Part shown: positions 29,505 through 39,018 of the stretch, piece after piece | Numbering within the stretch: the stretch's first letter is position 1 | Layout: each line of letters opens with the position of its first letter | Source of the DNA: Actinomycetales bacterium | GTDB taxonomy: Bacteria; Actinomycetota; Actinomycetes; Mycobacteriales; Micromonosporaceae | NCBI GenBank assembly: GCA_002919305.1 | Contig: PKFB01000064.1 | Coordinates: 57,483-121,482, forward strand | Direction of reading: 5' to 3' | Length of the DNA stretch: 64,000 bases | Program-made: the position numbers and the translations under genes | Notes under the pieces: generated by a model | What the model was told of the DNA's origin: nothing | Databases searched by the model: none | Seen by the model: the letters and a program-made list of their open reading frames with translations, nothing else

Positions 29505-30791
29505 GTGACGACCTCGCCGACATTGGCATCTGGTACGCCGATGCCCTCCTGGCCCTCAGCTGGAGAGGCCGAGGAGCTCAGCCGTCCCCTGTCCGATCCA
29601 CTCCCTGAGCTGCTGGACCGGTGGCTCGCCGCCCACGGCGCGGACTTGGTCGCGGTACGACGCCATATCCACGCCAACCCTGAACTATCGGGTGAAGAGC
29701 ACGGAACAGCCGAGTACCTCGCTGCTCGACTAGCCGCCGCTGGGCTGACGCCCCGGTTCCTTCCTAAGGGCAACGGTGTACTTTGCGATATCGGCCCGGA
29801 CAACGAGGGGCAAATGGTAGCGCTCCGAGCGGACTTGGACGCGCTCCCGCTACCGGATGTCAAAGACGTGCCTTACCGCTCCACGGTGGAGGGGGTCTGC
29901 CACGCCTGCGGACACGACGTGCACGCCACCGTGGTCCTCGGCGCCGGCCTGGTGCTGGCGAACCTTGCCGAGCAGGGCCGGCTCCCCGGCCGCGTACGTC
30001 TGGTCTTCCAGCCCAGTGAGGAGCGGTTCCCCTCCGGCGCCCCCGAGGTGATTGAGGCCGGTGGGCTGGAGGGCGTCAGCGCGATCTTCGCCCTGCACTG
30101 CGATCCCCGGCTGCCGGCTGGGCTTGTGGGCGTCAGGTCCGGCCCACTGACCGCTGCGGCTGACCAGCTGGAGGTGCGGTTGACCGGGCGCGGCGGACAC
30201 ACCGCGCGTCCTCACCTGACCGCCGATGTGGTGCACGCGTTGGGGCGGGTCGTGGTCGACCTTCCCGCACTCCTCAGCCGCCGGGTCGACCCTCGGGCTG
30301 GGCTGTCTGTGGTCTTTGGCGCCATTCACGCTGGTCAGGCGCCCAACGCGATTCCTCAGGAGGGGATCGCCCGAGGGACCGTGCGGGTCTTGGACCGCAC
30401 CGCCTGGCGGGAGGTGCCGGAGCTGGTCACTCAGCTGGTGGATGATGTGGTGGCCGCCACCGGCGCCCAGGCGGAGGTGGCCTACACCCGGGGCGTACCA
30501 CCGGTGGTAAACGACCGGATGGCCACGGCGATCCTGGCGGGTGCCGCCGCGGCGGCGCTCGGCCGCGACCATGTGGTCGAGACGCCGATCAGTATGGGTG
30601 GTGAGGACTTCGCCTGGTATCAGGAGCACGTGCCGGGCGCCATGGCGCGGCTGGGCGTTGGCCGGCCGGGGGAGGCCCTCGACCTCCATCAGGGCGGGTT
30701 CGATGTGGACGAACGGGCGATCGGCTACGGAGTCCGCGTCATGGTACACACTGCCTTGGGCGCCCTTGATACCTCGTTCCCGAGCCACTGA
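29505..30791 (+). CDS. M20-family amidohydrolase
   Basis: Zinc/manganese amidohydrolase of the IAA-amino-acid/hippurate-hydrolase type, about 428 residues. Motifs: RRHIHANPELSGEEHGTAEYL, LRADLDALPLP, the metal motif CHACGHDVHAT, VFQPSEERFPSGA and GGEDFAWYQEHVPGA, with a dimerisation domain around FGAIHAGQAPNAIP. Cytoplasmic, cleaves N-acyl amino acids or similar amides; the substrate is not readable. The GTG at 29505 fits the promoter position; the frame is open upstream to 29301. It is convergent with lon. Confidence 0.9.
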   Translation: MTTSPTLASGTPMPSWPSAGEAEELSRPLSDPLPELLDRWLAAHGADLVAVRRHIHANPELSGEEHGTAEYLAARLAAAGLTPRFLPKGNGVLCDIGPDNEGQMVALRADLDALPLPDVKDVPYRSTVEGVCHACGHDVHATVVLGAGLVLANLAEQGRLPGRVRLVFQPSEERFPSGAPEVIEAGGLEGVSAIFALHCDPRLPAGLVGVRSGPLTAAADQLEVRLTGRGGHTARPHLTADVVHALGRVVVDLPALLSRRVDPRAGLSVVFGAIHAGQAPNAIPQEGIARGTVRVLDRTAWREVPELVTQLVDDVVAATGAQAEVAYTRGVPPVVNDRMATAILAGAAAAALGRDHVVETPISMGGEDFAWYQEHVPGAMARLGVGRPGEALDLHQGGFDVDERAIGYGVRVMVHTALGALDTSFPSH

Positions 30792-30938
30792 GCTCCACGA
30801 CGTCGGTGAACGGCGAGCGCGGACGCTCAGAAAACCGCCGATAGACGGTGGTTGAGGCCGTGAACGAGCTGAACCATAAGGCGACGATCCGTCAGGATCG
30901 GCGTCTCTGAGCACCGCCATATACATAGAGACAGCAAG

Positions 30939-30984
30939 GCGTTGGCTGTCCCGCCCCACAGTGGGAGACCGGGCCAGCCAACGC
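30939..30984. terminator. Terminator between the M20 hydrolase and lon genes
   Basis: Inverted repeat gcgttggct (30939-30947) / agccaacgc (30976-30984) with an inner hairpin ccccac-agt-gggag, followed by ttgtt. The 330-base gap 30792-31120 otherwise holds nothing I recognise. Confidence 0.6.
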
Positions 30985-31120
30985 TTGTTATGCCGGCTTG
31001 TCAGGCCATGCGGTACGCCGGTACGCGTCCTTTCCCCAGCCATCGGTACGCGCGGCGCTGCGAGCCTCACGCTCCTGGCCGGACACACCACGCGACCGGA
31101 AGGCGCGGGAGAAGGCACGG

Positions 31121-33574
31121 TCAGGCGGCGCGGGACGCCGAGGCCACGTCACCGTCGGCCTCGGTGATTTCCTCGGCCGGCCGCAGCGCCAAACGCAGTA
31201 CGTCGGCCACGTCCGTCACGGTGTGCACGCGCAGCCGTTCCCGAACCTGCTGCGGCAGATCATCCAAATCCGGTTCGTTGCGGGCCGGGATGATCACCTC
31301 GGTCAGACCCGCCCGGTGAGCGGCCAGCAGCTTCTGATTCACCCCACCGATCGGCAGCACCCGGCCGCTGAGCGTGACCTCACCAGTCATCCCCACCTCG
31401 GCCCGGACCGGCCGTCCAGAGGCCAGGGACGCCAACGCCGTCACCATGGTGATGCCGGCGCTTGGACCATCCTTAGGTACCGCCCCCGCCGGTACGTGGA
31501 TGTGGACGCGCTGGGAAGCCAAAGAGCTGGGATCGATACCCAACGTCGCACCGTGGGCCCGCAGGTAGGACAGCGCGATCTGGGCTGACTCCTTCATGAC
31601 ATCACCCAGCTGACCGGTCAGGGTCAAACCCGCCTCCCCGGGCATGGCGGTGGCTTCAATGAACAGCACATCCCCACCGGTGCCGGTCACCGCCAGGCCG
31701 GTAGCCACCCCCGGCACAGCGGTACGTTCAGCCGACTCCGGCGTAAACCGGGGACGCCCCAGGTAGCTCTTCACATCCGCGGTGTCCACCCGCACCGGCG
31801 TACCCTCGCTGTCTCCGTCGCCGGTAGCGAGCTTGACCGCGATCTTGCGCAGGATGGTCGCGATAGACCGCTCCAGCTGCCGGACCCCCGCCTCCCGGGT
31901 GTATTCGGAGGCGATGGTCGCCAGTGCCTCCTCCGAGATCGTGACGTCGTCCGGTGAGAGCCCAGCCCGCTCCAACTGGCGAGGTAGCAGGTGGTCGCGG
32001 GCGATCGCGACCTTCTCCGCCTCGGTGTACCCGTCCAGGGTCACTACCTCCATCCGGTCCAGCAGTGGACCGGGGATGGTGTCGGCGACGTTGGCGGTCG
32101 CCAGGAACAGCACGTTGGACAGGTCCAGGTCCAGCTCCAGGTAGTGGTCTCGGAAGGTGTGGTTCTGCGCCGGGTCCAGCACCTCCAACAGGGCCGCGGC
32201 CGGGTCGCCCCGGAAGTCTGTTCCGATCTTGTCGACCTCATCTAGCAGGATGACCGGATTCATGGAGCCGGCCTCCCGGATCGCGCGGACGATACGGCCG
32301 GGCAACGCGCCGACATAGGTACGCCGATGCCCCCGGATCTCCGCCTCGTCCCGAACCCCGCCCAGGGCGACCCGGACGAACTTCCGCCCCAGGGCGTGCG
32401 CCACCGACTCACCCAGGCTGGTCTTACCGACACCGGGCGGGCCGACCAGGGCCAGCACCGCACCCGATCCTCGGCCGCCAACCACCTGCAGGCCACGGGC
32501 GGCCCGACGGTGCCGAACGGCGAGGTACTCGATGATGCGGTCCTTCACGTCCTCCAGACCGGCGTGCTCCGCGTCGAGGACGCGCCGCGCCTCGGTCAGG
32601 TCGGTCCGGTCCTCGGTCTGGGTCGTCCAGGGCATCTCCAGGACGGTGTCCAGCCAGGTGCGGATCCAGCCCGCCTCCGGAGACGCCTCGCTGGCGCGCT
32701 CCAGCTTGCCGACCTCCCGCAGCGCGGCCTCCCGGACATGCTCGGGCAGGTTGGCCGCTTCAATCCGGGCACGGTAGTCGTCCCCGCTGCCCGCGTCGTC
32801 CTCCCCGAGCTCCTTACGGATGGCCTTGAGCTGCTGACGGAGCAGGAACTCGCGCTGGCTCTTCTCCATGCCCTCACGGACATCGCTACTGATCCGCTCG
32901 GCCACCTCCAGCTCAGCGAGGTGGGTGCGGACCCACTCGATCAACAGCTCCAGACGGGCGGCCACATCGACCGTCTCCAGCAGCTGAACCTTCTGCTCGA
33001 GTGTGAGGAAGGAGGCGTAGCCGGCGGAGTCAGCCAGCTCGCTGGGGTCGGTCACCCGACGCAGCGAGTCGATGACCTGCCAGGCGCCTCGCTGCTGTAG
33101 CACCGAGATGACCAGTGACCGGTACTCCCGGGCCAGCTCCTTGACGCGGCCGGGCACCTCCTTGCCGGCGGTGTCCACCACCGTCGCCTCGACCCACAGG
33201 GCGGCCCCTGGACCCGTCACCCCAGACCCCACCCGGGCCCGGAACAACCCGCGTAGGACAGCAGCCGGATCCCCGTTGGGAAGCCGTCCCACCTGTTCAA
33301 TCACCGACACCGCACCGACCGCGCCGTACTGGCCGTCCCGACGCGGCACCACGAGGACCAGATTGTTACCCGCGGCCTGCGCGGCGTCGACCGCCGCCTG
33401 AGTCTCACTGTTCAGCGTCACCGGCACCACCATGCCCGGCAACAGGACAGAGGACGACAGAGGCAGCACCGGGAGAGTCAGCTTGTCTGCCGCGAGTACC
33501 TCTTTCGCAGTGGTGTAAGCCTGTAATCGTGAGCCTGACTCGCTCAACTCTGGGCGGGTGCCTGATGTTCCCAT
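31121..33574 (-). CDS. lon: ATP-dependent Lon protease
   Basis: Cytoplasmic AAA+ serine protease that degrades misfolded and regulatory proteins. About 817 residues: N-terminal substrate domain from LPVLPLSSSVLLPGMVVPVTL, Walker A GPPGVGKTS with Lys384, Walker B VILLDEVDKIG, and the protease domain with catalytic Ser705 in PKDGPSAGITM and the Lys in GGVNQKLLAAHRAG. The ATG at 33574 is preferred; the frame is open 56 codons upstream with an unlike Arg-rich sequence. No HspR/HAIR-type box was recognised upstream. Confidence 0.96.
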   Translation of the reverse strand: MGTSGTRPELSESGSRLQAYTTAKEVLAADKLTLPVLPLSSSVLLPGMVVPVTLNSETQAAVDAAQAAGNNLVLVVPRRDGQYGAVGAVSVIEQVGRLPNGDPAAVLRGLFRARVGSGVTGPGAALWVEATVVDTAGKEVPGRVKELAREYRSLVISVLQQRGAWQVIDSLRRVTDPSELADSAGYASFLTLEQKVQLLETVDVAARLELLIEWVRTHLAELEVAERISSDVREGMEKSQREFLLRQQLKAIRKELGEDDAGSGDDYRARIEAANLPEHVREAALREVGKLERASEASPEAGWIRTWLDTVLEMPWTTQTEDRTDLTEARRVLDAEHAGLEDVKDRIIEYLAVRHRRAARGLQVVGGRGSGAVLALVGPPGVGKTSLGESVAHALGRKFVRVALGGVRDEAEIRGHRRTYVGALPGRIVRAIREAGSMNPVILLDEVDKIGTDFRGDPAAALLEVLDPAQNHTFRDHYLELDLDLSNVLFLATANVADTIPGPLLDRMEVVTLDGYTEAEKVAIARDHLLPRQLERAGLSPDDVTISEEALATIASEYTREAGVRQLERSIATILRKIAVKLATGDGDSEGTPVRVDTADVKSYLGRPRFTPESAERTAVPGVATGLAVTGTGGDVLFIEATAMPGEAGLTLTGQLGDVMKESAQIALSYLRAHGATLGIDPSSLASQRVHIHVPAGAVPKDGPSAGITMVTALASLASGRPVRAEVGMTGEVTLSGRVLPIGGVNQKLLAAHRAGLTEVIIPARNEPDLDDLPQQVRERLRVHTVTDVADVLRLALRPAEEITEADGDVASASRAA

Positions 33575-33969
33575 CGTGGTCCGCGTCACATTCTGTGGTG
33601 AATGGTCGTCCTGGGCGGTCGCGTCACTAGGTTTCTGCCTGATTTGTCGCGCCGCTCTGCACCCTGCAGGCGTTGAGGTGGCGATGACACGACGACCGCG
33701 GCGCCGCCGATGTCGAACGGACTTAAGCGCAAAGGCGCTCATCCCTGCGGCAGGCGTGACCTAATCGTCCAGTGGTGGTGGCGCGGGCTCAGTCACCTGA
33801 CCGGTATGGCGAGGGCGGACCGGGTGAGTGAGCCCACACCAGGTGCGCAGCACCACGAACGACGCCTTGGTGAAAGAGAGACCAAGGCGGTCGTCGATGC
33901 GGCCGGTCAGCTACCGCTCCAGGACGCCGAGCCGGGGAGGACACCGGCCCAACATTCTGTGGTTCCCGA
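33575..33969. other. Intergenic region upstream of lon
   Basis: About 395 bases between lon and the oxidase gene, both on the minus strand. It contains the oxidase terminator hairpin (33863-33889) and presumably the lon promoter. No gene seen. Confidence 0.45.
33863..33889 (-). terminator. Terminator after the oxidase gene
   Basis: Perfect 9-bp stem (cgccttggt / accaaggcg) with a 9-base loop, about 80 bases downstream of the D-amino-acid-oxidase-like gene. Confidence 0.5.
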
Positions 33970-34935
33970 TCACAGGCTTCCAATCAGTTCAAGCACCTCG
34001 TGGGCGCAGCCCCACGACAGGCTGATACCGCCGCCCCCGTGGCCGTAGTTGTGGATGACGTATCGACGCGGGTGTTCCATCTCCAACCGTTCCAGACGGA
34101 TCTGAGGGCGGCTCGGGCGGAGCCCCACTCGATAGCCACGGACGCGGACGCGCCGCAGCGTCGGCTCGATGGAGGCGCACCGCTGCAGGATTCCGTCGAT
34201 GGTCTGTGGATTAGGGGTCAGATCCTCGTATCCAGGTTCGGCGCTGCCGCCCAGGATGAGGTAGCCCTCATGAGGCAGGAAGTACGTAAGATCGCACTCC
34301 TGCTCGGCGTATTCGGCAAAGAACCAGTCGATCCCTGGATTGTCGGCCACAACGAGTTGCCCACGTACCGGGACCATGCTGGTATCCGGTACTAAGTCCC
34401 GAGCACCTAAGCCAGTGCAATTGACGACTATCGGCGCTATCTGGTGGGCTTCCTCGAATGAGGAGATCGTGCCAAGAGTGATCACGCCGCCGGCGGCTCG
34501 TAACCGCCGCATCAGATAGCGCAGATACACCGGCATATCGATGACCGGGGCGGTGTATCGCCAACCACTGACGAAACCCTCAGGCAGCTCATCCGGATCA
34601 CAGGAGACGAAGTCGCTGGCCTCGGTAGCGCCTTTAGGAGGGAGCACCGGGGTACGCGCGGCTTCTAAACCTGTGATCATCCGAACCCCAGTCTCGGGCT
34701 GCTTGGCGAGCCGTGTGAATACCGCGAGGGTGTGCCGGCTCCAACTTTCGACACGATCATGATTAGCCAGATAGGGACCCCACACCGCGCCGGCGACTGC
34801 AGATGTCGTTTTCAGCGGTGGGAGTTGAGTGTGTACGCGTACCCGCAGGCCCGCTTCGGCGAGGCATACCGCGGTGGTCAAGCCGGATACGCCAGCTCCG
34901 ATCACAAGAACATCAGTCATGGAGTAGGTCATCAT
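33970..34935 (-). CDS. FAD-dependent D-amino-acid oxidase-like protein
   Basis: About 321 residues. The dinucleotide fold VLVIGAGVSGLTTAVCLAEAG lies at the N-terminus. The C-terminal DAO signature (VGLRPSRPQIRLE, then HNYGHGGGGISLSWGCA) includes the substrate Arg and FAD-contact residues. VPVRGQLVVAD is also typical. It would oxidise D-amino acids to keto acids with release of ammonia and H2O2 (family knowledge). An ATG five codons downstream is an alternative start; no clear ribosome site supports either. It is divergent from the SCO2521-like gene, and whether it belongs to that cassette is unclear. Confidence 0.88.
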   Translation of the reverse strand: MMTYSMTDVLVIGAGVSGLTTAVCLAEAGLRVRVHTQLPPLKTTSAVAGAVWGPYLANHDRVESWSRHTLAVFTRLAKQPETGVRMITGLEAARTPVLPPKGATEASDFVSCDPDELPEGFVSGWRYTAPVIDMPVYLRYLMRRLRAAGGVITLGTISSFEEAHQIAPIVVNCTGLGARDLVPDTSMVPVRGQLVVADNPGIDWFFAEYAEQECDLTYFLPHEGYLILGGSAEPGYEDLTPNPQTIDGILQRCASIEPTLRRVRVRGYRVGLRPSRPQIRLERLEMEHPRRYVIHNYGHGGGGISLSWGCAHEVLELIGSL

Positions 34936-35070
34936 TTGACGTTAGTCGGCTTGGCGACACTTCTACACGGTTCGACGAGCGTCATTTGAGCGACAGGGAA
35001 GTTATCGTTGCGCCCAACACGCCCCGTACGGTGGAATCGGTGAACCAGATCCAAGCAAGGCGGGGATGCG

Positions 35071-36012
35071 ATGTTGATGTTGGGAGAGATCCAGACCGGC
35101 CTGCTACAGAACTCGGCATCGGTACCCCTGTTACTTTGTGTCGAGGCTCTTGGTCTTGTGCCAGGTGAGCGAGTACGCCACTCTGAGAGGCCCATTGGTT
35201 ACGCGGTTTCTCCTGATCTCCTTACCGGTGTCGACTGTCAGCTCCCAACAAATTCTGGCGCGAAGGTCCGGGGAATTGGCACCGTCATCTCCCGCGCCAT
35301 GATCACCGAGGGGCGTGTACTCCAAGGGTCTGCGTTCACGCGGATCCGTCAGGGGCGTGCGGGGCGCCGGCTTTCATGGTCGTACTACCTCTCCAAGCCC
35401 GGAGAGGTGGAAACGACTGGAAGATTCAACCCGGAAGATATCGCGGTTGGGTTCCTCACCCGTGAGCAAGAGATATCTGTCCTGGACCTCGGCGCGATCA
35501 GCGGCCGAACAATGGATGAGGTGCAAAAATCTCGTGATCTCGATCGAAGACCGCCTTTTCGGGGGGCGCGTACTAGGCTGCGTTGGGTCGCCATGCAAGG
35601 CAAGGGTGCCGCTGGCGATATTCAATTCTGCGTAGAGAGTCAGACTCTTCGTACTGTACGGATCGATGTTCCGGATAGCGCGGTCTGGGACGTGGTAGAA
35701 CTGTGTGAAGATTTAGCTCTTCACGATTGGCTCCTGACCACGCTGAAGATTTTTATCGAACGTAGCAGGATGGGCGAAGGGTCGCGCTCCCAGGTCGTGG
35801 ATAAGCTTCAGCCCGCTATCGATCATCTGCTGCACCTGTGGATGCCTGCTGCCAGGCTGGGTGAGTGGGGGGCCTCGATATGGGAGCGTCTGGAGCGACA
35901 GCCTGGCTTCAGTCGACAGTGGAACACCATGGTGCACCGGATCCGGGACCAGATGCTCATCAGTGCGATCGCATTGCTGAGCGATGCACTTGATGGCATA
36001 AGGCGATCGTAG
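35071..36012 (+). CDS. SCO2521-like protein
   Basis: A 313-residue protein without signal peptide or membrane segment. The N-terminal half carries LGEIQTGLLQNSASVPLLL, LVPGERVRHSERPIGYAVSP, LTGVDCQLPTNSGAKVRGIG, VLQGSAFTRI and SWSYYLSKPGEVE, a pattern I recall from the streptomycete SCO2521 family. The C-terminal half is helical with many Trp and Arg. ATG start with GGCGGGGA upstream. The next gene follows after 15 bases with a strong ribosome site. SCO2522- to SCO2525-like genes lie on the other strand, supporting the assignment. Biochemical function unknown. Confidence 0.75.
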   Translation: MLMLGEIQTGLLQNSASVPLLLCVEALGLVPGERVRHSERPIGYAVSPDLLTGVDCQLPTNSGAKVRGIGTVISRAMITEGRVLQGSAFTRIRQGRAGRRLSWSYYLSKPGEVETTGRFNPEDIAVGFLTREQEISVLDLGAISGRTMDEVQKSRDLDRRPPFRGARTRLRWVAMQGKGAAGDIQFCVESQTLRTVRIDVPDSAVWDVVELCEDLALHDWLLTTLKIFIERSRMGEGSRSQVVDKLQPAIDHLLHLWMPAARLGEWGASIWERLERQPGFSRQWNTMVHRIRDQMLISAIALLSDALDGIRRS

Positions 36013-36027
36013 GGGAAGGAAACCGGA

Positions 36028-37020
36028 ATGCGCGGTAATGAGATCCCCCCTGTGCTTAGGAAGATTTTTTACGCCGTCATCGTTGGGAGTATCACGTATC
36101 TGGTGACGGAAGCGGCGGATCAACCTTACATCTGGGGTATCACCCTGTCGGCGTTCATGGGTGGGGTTACTCTAGTCGTACAGTTCCTTAGTGAATTTGA
36201 GGCGCGTCTGGCGAAGGTGGAAGGTGGGCAGGAAAAGCTTGATCAAGAAATGAAAAAGTTGGTCAGTGACCAATTTAAAAAGGTGAATAAAGCAACTGAG
36301 CTTTTCGGGCGAGCGGAGGAGCACGAGCTGCGGGAGGACGAGATAACGAAGCTGGTACAGAACTGGATTCATGTACAGCGCAACACGGTGCCGTTGATCA
36401 AAAACTTTGCCCATCTGGAGGTCACGCGGTTACTGGAACTGCTGAGAGAACTGGCTGAGGGGGCCGACGTCACCTATGACGGTGAGGATCGCGACTGGCT
36501 ATTGGAACTGACCCGTGTCGCCGAAACCAGTATCGATGCCACCAGCCTTACCACGGTGGATGCAGGGAGCAGCGGTTACGCCGATGGAGGACTGTGGGGT
36601 AGTGATCTCGGCCAGCACTATCTGGATCTTCAGAGAGAAGCGATACAACGAGGAGTAGTCATCCGGCGAATCTTTATCCTGGACCGGATGGAGCTCCTGG
36701 ATGATCCCGGTCTATTGCAGGTCTGCAGATTGCACGCTGATGTGGGGGTCAAGGTCAAGATCCTGACTCCGGAGGCGGTTCCAGGGACCCGAAAGGTCTC
36801 CCTATTCGACTTCATCCTCTTCGACAAGAAGATCAGTTATGAAGTGACCCCGGCTTCCCGGGTAGCCGATGTGACAAAACCAGCGATGGTGTACACCCGG
36901 TTAGCGTTACGGTCGACGCGGGTAGCAGAACGGGTCAAGCGCTTCCAAGATCTATGGGAGGCGGCCACGGACTTCGGTCAGCTCGAAAAGCGCGATGAGC
37001 AGAATCCCGACTTTCAGTGA
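36028..37020 (+). CDS. Membrane, coiled-coil, phospholipase-D-like protein of unknown function
   Basis: A 330-residue protein. Two membrane helices near the N-terminus (about 10-26 and 33-52; the second is FMGGVTLVVQFL) form a hairpin. A charged coiled coil follows (about 54-95, KVEGGQEKLDQEMKKLV). The cytoplasmic domain contains ETSIDATSLTTVD, LGQHYLDLQREAIQRGVVIR, RIFILDR and VKVKILTPEAV, reminiscent of phospholipase-D-like or DUF6879-type folds. Classic HxK motifs are not seen. ATG with GGGGAAGGAA six bases upstream; co-directional and 15 bases after the SCO2521-like gene. Base composition is less GC-rich than neighbouring housekeeping genes. Function unknown. Confidence 0.75.
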   Translation: MRGNEIPPVLRKIFYAVIVGSITYLVTEAADQPYIWGITLSAFMGGVTLVVQFLSEFEARLAKVEGGQEKLDQEMKKLVSDQFKKVNKATELFGRAEEHELREDEITKLVQNWIHVQRNTVPLIKNFAHLEVTRLLELLRELAEGADVTYDGEDRDWLLELTRVAETSIDATSLTTVDAGSSGYADGGLWGSDLGQHYLDLQREAIQRGVVIRRIFILDRMELLDDPGLLQVCRLHADVGVKVKILTPEAVPGTRKVSLFDFILFDKKISYEVTPASRVADVTKPAMVYTRLALRSTRVAERVKRFQDLWEAATDFGQLEKRDEQNPDFQ

Positions 37021-37090
37021 GGCTGCGGGCGCTCTCTGTTCCTTATGCTGTATCAGCGTGTTTGTATCAGCTGGAGTGGTGGGCAGGCCA

Positions 37091-37114
37091 AGGCCCACAA
37101 AGGGGTGGGCTTTT
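37091..37114. terminator. Rho-independent terminator between convergent operons
   Basis: Stem aggcccac (37091-37098) / gtgggctt (37105-37112) with one G-U pair, loop aaaggg, and tttt at 37111-37114. It separates the convergent + and - arms of the SCO2521-2525-like cassette. Confidence 0.65.
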
Positions 37115-37146
37115 GACCTTCCCGAGGCTTCTCAGCGAGTGATCTC

Positions 37147-38103
37147 CTACTGGTCACCGGTGAACACGTACTCGATCCGGTCGGTCAACTCAGCAGGTAG
37201 TTCAAGCCCTTCGGCCCGGGCCCGTTCAAGGGACTGCCGCAGCACGCTCTCCTCCACCCTAACCTGACTGAGGATCGTGTGAACCGCGTGCTCGATAGGG
37301 AGGAAGCGCCGAGCGAGAACCGACAAGGTGTGGTAGGCGCTGAATGGTGCGGCGGCCGGATTCAACTGGATGAGCGCGGGGAGCTCATCCCAGTCGGTCG
37401 GGAAGTCCCCCTCCCACAGCCGCGGGATCGACACTCGTTTCCCGAAGTAGCGGAGCATGCCAAGGCGAAGCAGCTGCCACACCGCCGCCAGGAACGGACA
37501 GGACCAGGTCCGCTGTCCGCTGTGTTCATCCCACAGCTCTACGTCCACAAAGATCGAATGTCGGTTAGCCGCGTTTTGGATCGGCGGCCGCCAGACCACC
37601 GTCTCCTCCATCGCCTCTGGCGCGCTGTTGGAGGGTGAGCGTTCACCGTTGCTGAGCCACCCGGTGACCGTCAGCGGAGGCCGGAACCCAGTCATGCCAG
37701 CCGGTGGTTCAGGGACGAGACGTCCCTCAACGAGCTGTGCGAGCGGTACCCCGTCAGCTTCGGCGCATCCCGACTCACGGGCCAGATAGTCGATGGTCAG
37801 GCCGTGCTCCGTCGCCGCTTCCAGCAGCTGGGGAATCACCACAGCCGGCGTACTGAAGCGCGTGAAGTAATCGTCGATCAGGAAGCAGGTACTGATCCGT
37901 GCCCTACGGCCGTTCAGGCGATGCTCCCACAGGTCTCGGGCGGCCTTCACCCAGAAAGCGACGTGGGCAAAGTGCCGTTTGAGGCGTTCCGGCCCAGCGG
38001 TGAAGTCCTCCATATAGAGGTGCCCAAGTTCGATCGACAGATGAGCCAGGGGCACCGACTCTACCCGTGGGTGCGCACTGCTTTCGCGGAAGACTGTCGT
38101 CAC
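37147..38103 (-). CDS. SCO2522-like protein
   Basis: About 318 residues, soluble. Characteristic stretches are VPLAHLSIELGHLYMEDF, HFAHVAFWVKAARDLW, ISTCFLIDDYFTRFSTPAVV, LLEAATEHGLTIDYLARESGC, RPPLTVTGWLSNGERSP and a final LELPAELTDRIEYVF. I associate these with the SCO2522 family. FLIDDYF could hold acidic active-site residues, but no known enzyme motif is present. The GTG at 38103 gives a GTGA overlap with the preceding P-loop gene and a well-placed GGGAG. A GTG 4 codons earlier is possible. Last gene of the minus-strand operon. Confidence 0.75.
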   Translation of the reverse strand: MTTVFRESSAHPRVESVPLAHLSIELGHLYMEDFTAGPERLKRHFAHVAFWVKAARDLWEHRLNGRRARISTCFLIDDYFTRFSTPAVVIPQLLEAATEHGLTIDYLARESGCAEADGVPLAQLVEGRLVPEPPAGMTGFRPPLTVTGWLSNGERSPSNSAPEAMEETVVWRPPIQNAANRHSIFVDVELWDEHSGQRTWSCPFLAAVWQLLRLGMLRYFGKRVSIPRLWEGDFPTDWDELPALIQLNPAAAPFSAYHTLSVLARRFLPIEHAVHTILSQVRVEESVLRQSLERARAEGLELPAELTDRIEYVFTGDQ

Positions 38104-39014
38104 AGGCTCTCCCACGCCGCGTCATCGACAAGACGTTTGGCCAGTTCCTCAAAGGCGGCCACGGTTTGCTCGTTAGCGATCTTGCGGATCCACACGTCGG
38201 AATCGGTGATCAGCTGCTCCCGCCACTGCAGAACAGGATCGAGCGGAATGCTGCCGAGGAGGTTAGTCCGCCCCACCTTCATCTGCCCGGCCAGCTCCTG
38301 AAGCTTCTGATTGCAGGCGTGGAGCCAAGCAACCTGGGACGGGCGCAGCCCGGTCAGGTCTGAAGAGTGGGGATCGACGACCGCGGTGCGGACGAAGCGG
38401 ATCGAGTCAGCCAGGGTCTGACGGTCATGGCCACGTTTGGCTCCGGTCTCCACCAGGCCGCGCTCGTCATGGACCAAGTTTGAGGCGGCGATGATGTGTT
38501 GGCGGGTCCAGCGGTGGAATACCAGCCAACGGCACGATACTTGACGCAGCTCGGGCTGAGCGGTGGCAGCCAACACGATGTCGACGGCGTAGGAGCGTCC
38601 CGCCGACAGGTCGATCAGGCATAGCTCGAACTCTTCGTTCAGCCGGAGAAACAACGACGCGCAGCGTTGCACGATGTCCGGGTTGGACGCGAATTCGCCG
38701 CCACCGAGATCCCCAGGGAACAGAACCAAGCGCCCCGCGCCCGGGGGTCGGTTTCGGAGGCTCGCCCGTTCAGACTCCGCCCATACGTCGAGGCGGCGGG
38801 GTTCTGGGCTCTTGCCCTGGAGATAGGAGTGCAGACCCCCATGGGTGCCATGGGCCGCATGGGTGATATGGAAGATGGCGCCAGCGGTCGGGGAGCCGAA
38901 GTCGAAATCTAGATAACACACATCGCTCCCCTGCAGCGCCCGGCGGTAGATCACGTTGCAGCTCGTGACCGAACGGCCGGTGCCACCCTTATCAGATGCT
39001 GCGAAGACCAGCAT
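38100..39014 (-). CDS. SCO2523-like variant P-loop ATPase
   Basis: About 304 residues of the SIMIBI (ParA/MinD-like) type. Residues 1-20 read MLVFAASDKGGTGRSVTSCN, where the deviant Walker A KGGxGKT/S has Arg in place of the second Lys. YLDFDFGSPTAG is the switch-I-type Asp region and ELCLIDLSAGRSYAVD the Walker B region. The variant may alter or abolish ATP hydrolysis. The ATG at 39014 lies 4 bases after the SCO2524-like stop, and the 3' end overlaps the SCO2522-like gene by 4 bases. Likely an assembly or positioning factor for its partners (inference). Confidence 0.8.
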   Translation of the reverse strand: MLVFAASDKGGTGRSVTSCNVIYRRALQGSDVCYLDFDFGSPTAGAIFHITHAAHGTHGGLHSYLQGKSPEPRRLDVWAESERASLRNRPPGAGRLVLFPGDLGGGEFASNPDIVQRCASLFLRLNEEFELCLIDLSAGRSYAVDIVLAATAQPELRQVSCRWLVFHRWTRQHIIAASNLVHDERGLVETGAKRGHDRQTLADSIRFVRTAVVDPHSSDLTGLRPSQVAWLHACNQKLQELAGQMKVGRTNLLGSIPLDPVLQWREQLITDSDVWIRKIANEQTVAAFEELAKRLVDDAAWESL

Positions 39015-39018
39015 GTCG

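Noticed and set aside
33575..33742. 56-codon N-terminal extension of Lon
   Set aside because: Basic low-complexity sequence with no counterpart in Lon proteins; the ATG at 33574 matches the family start.
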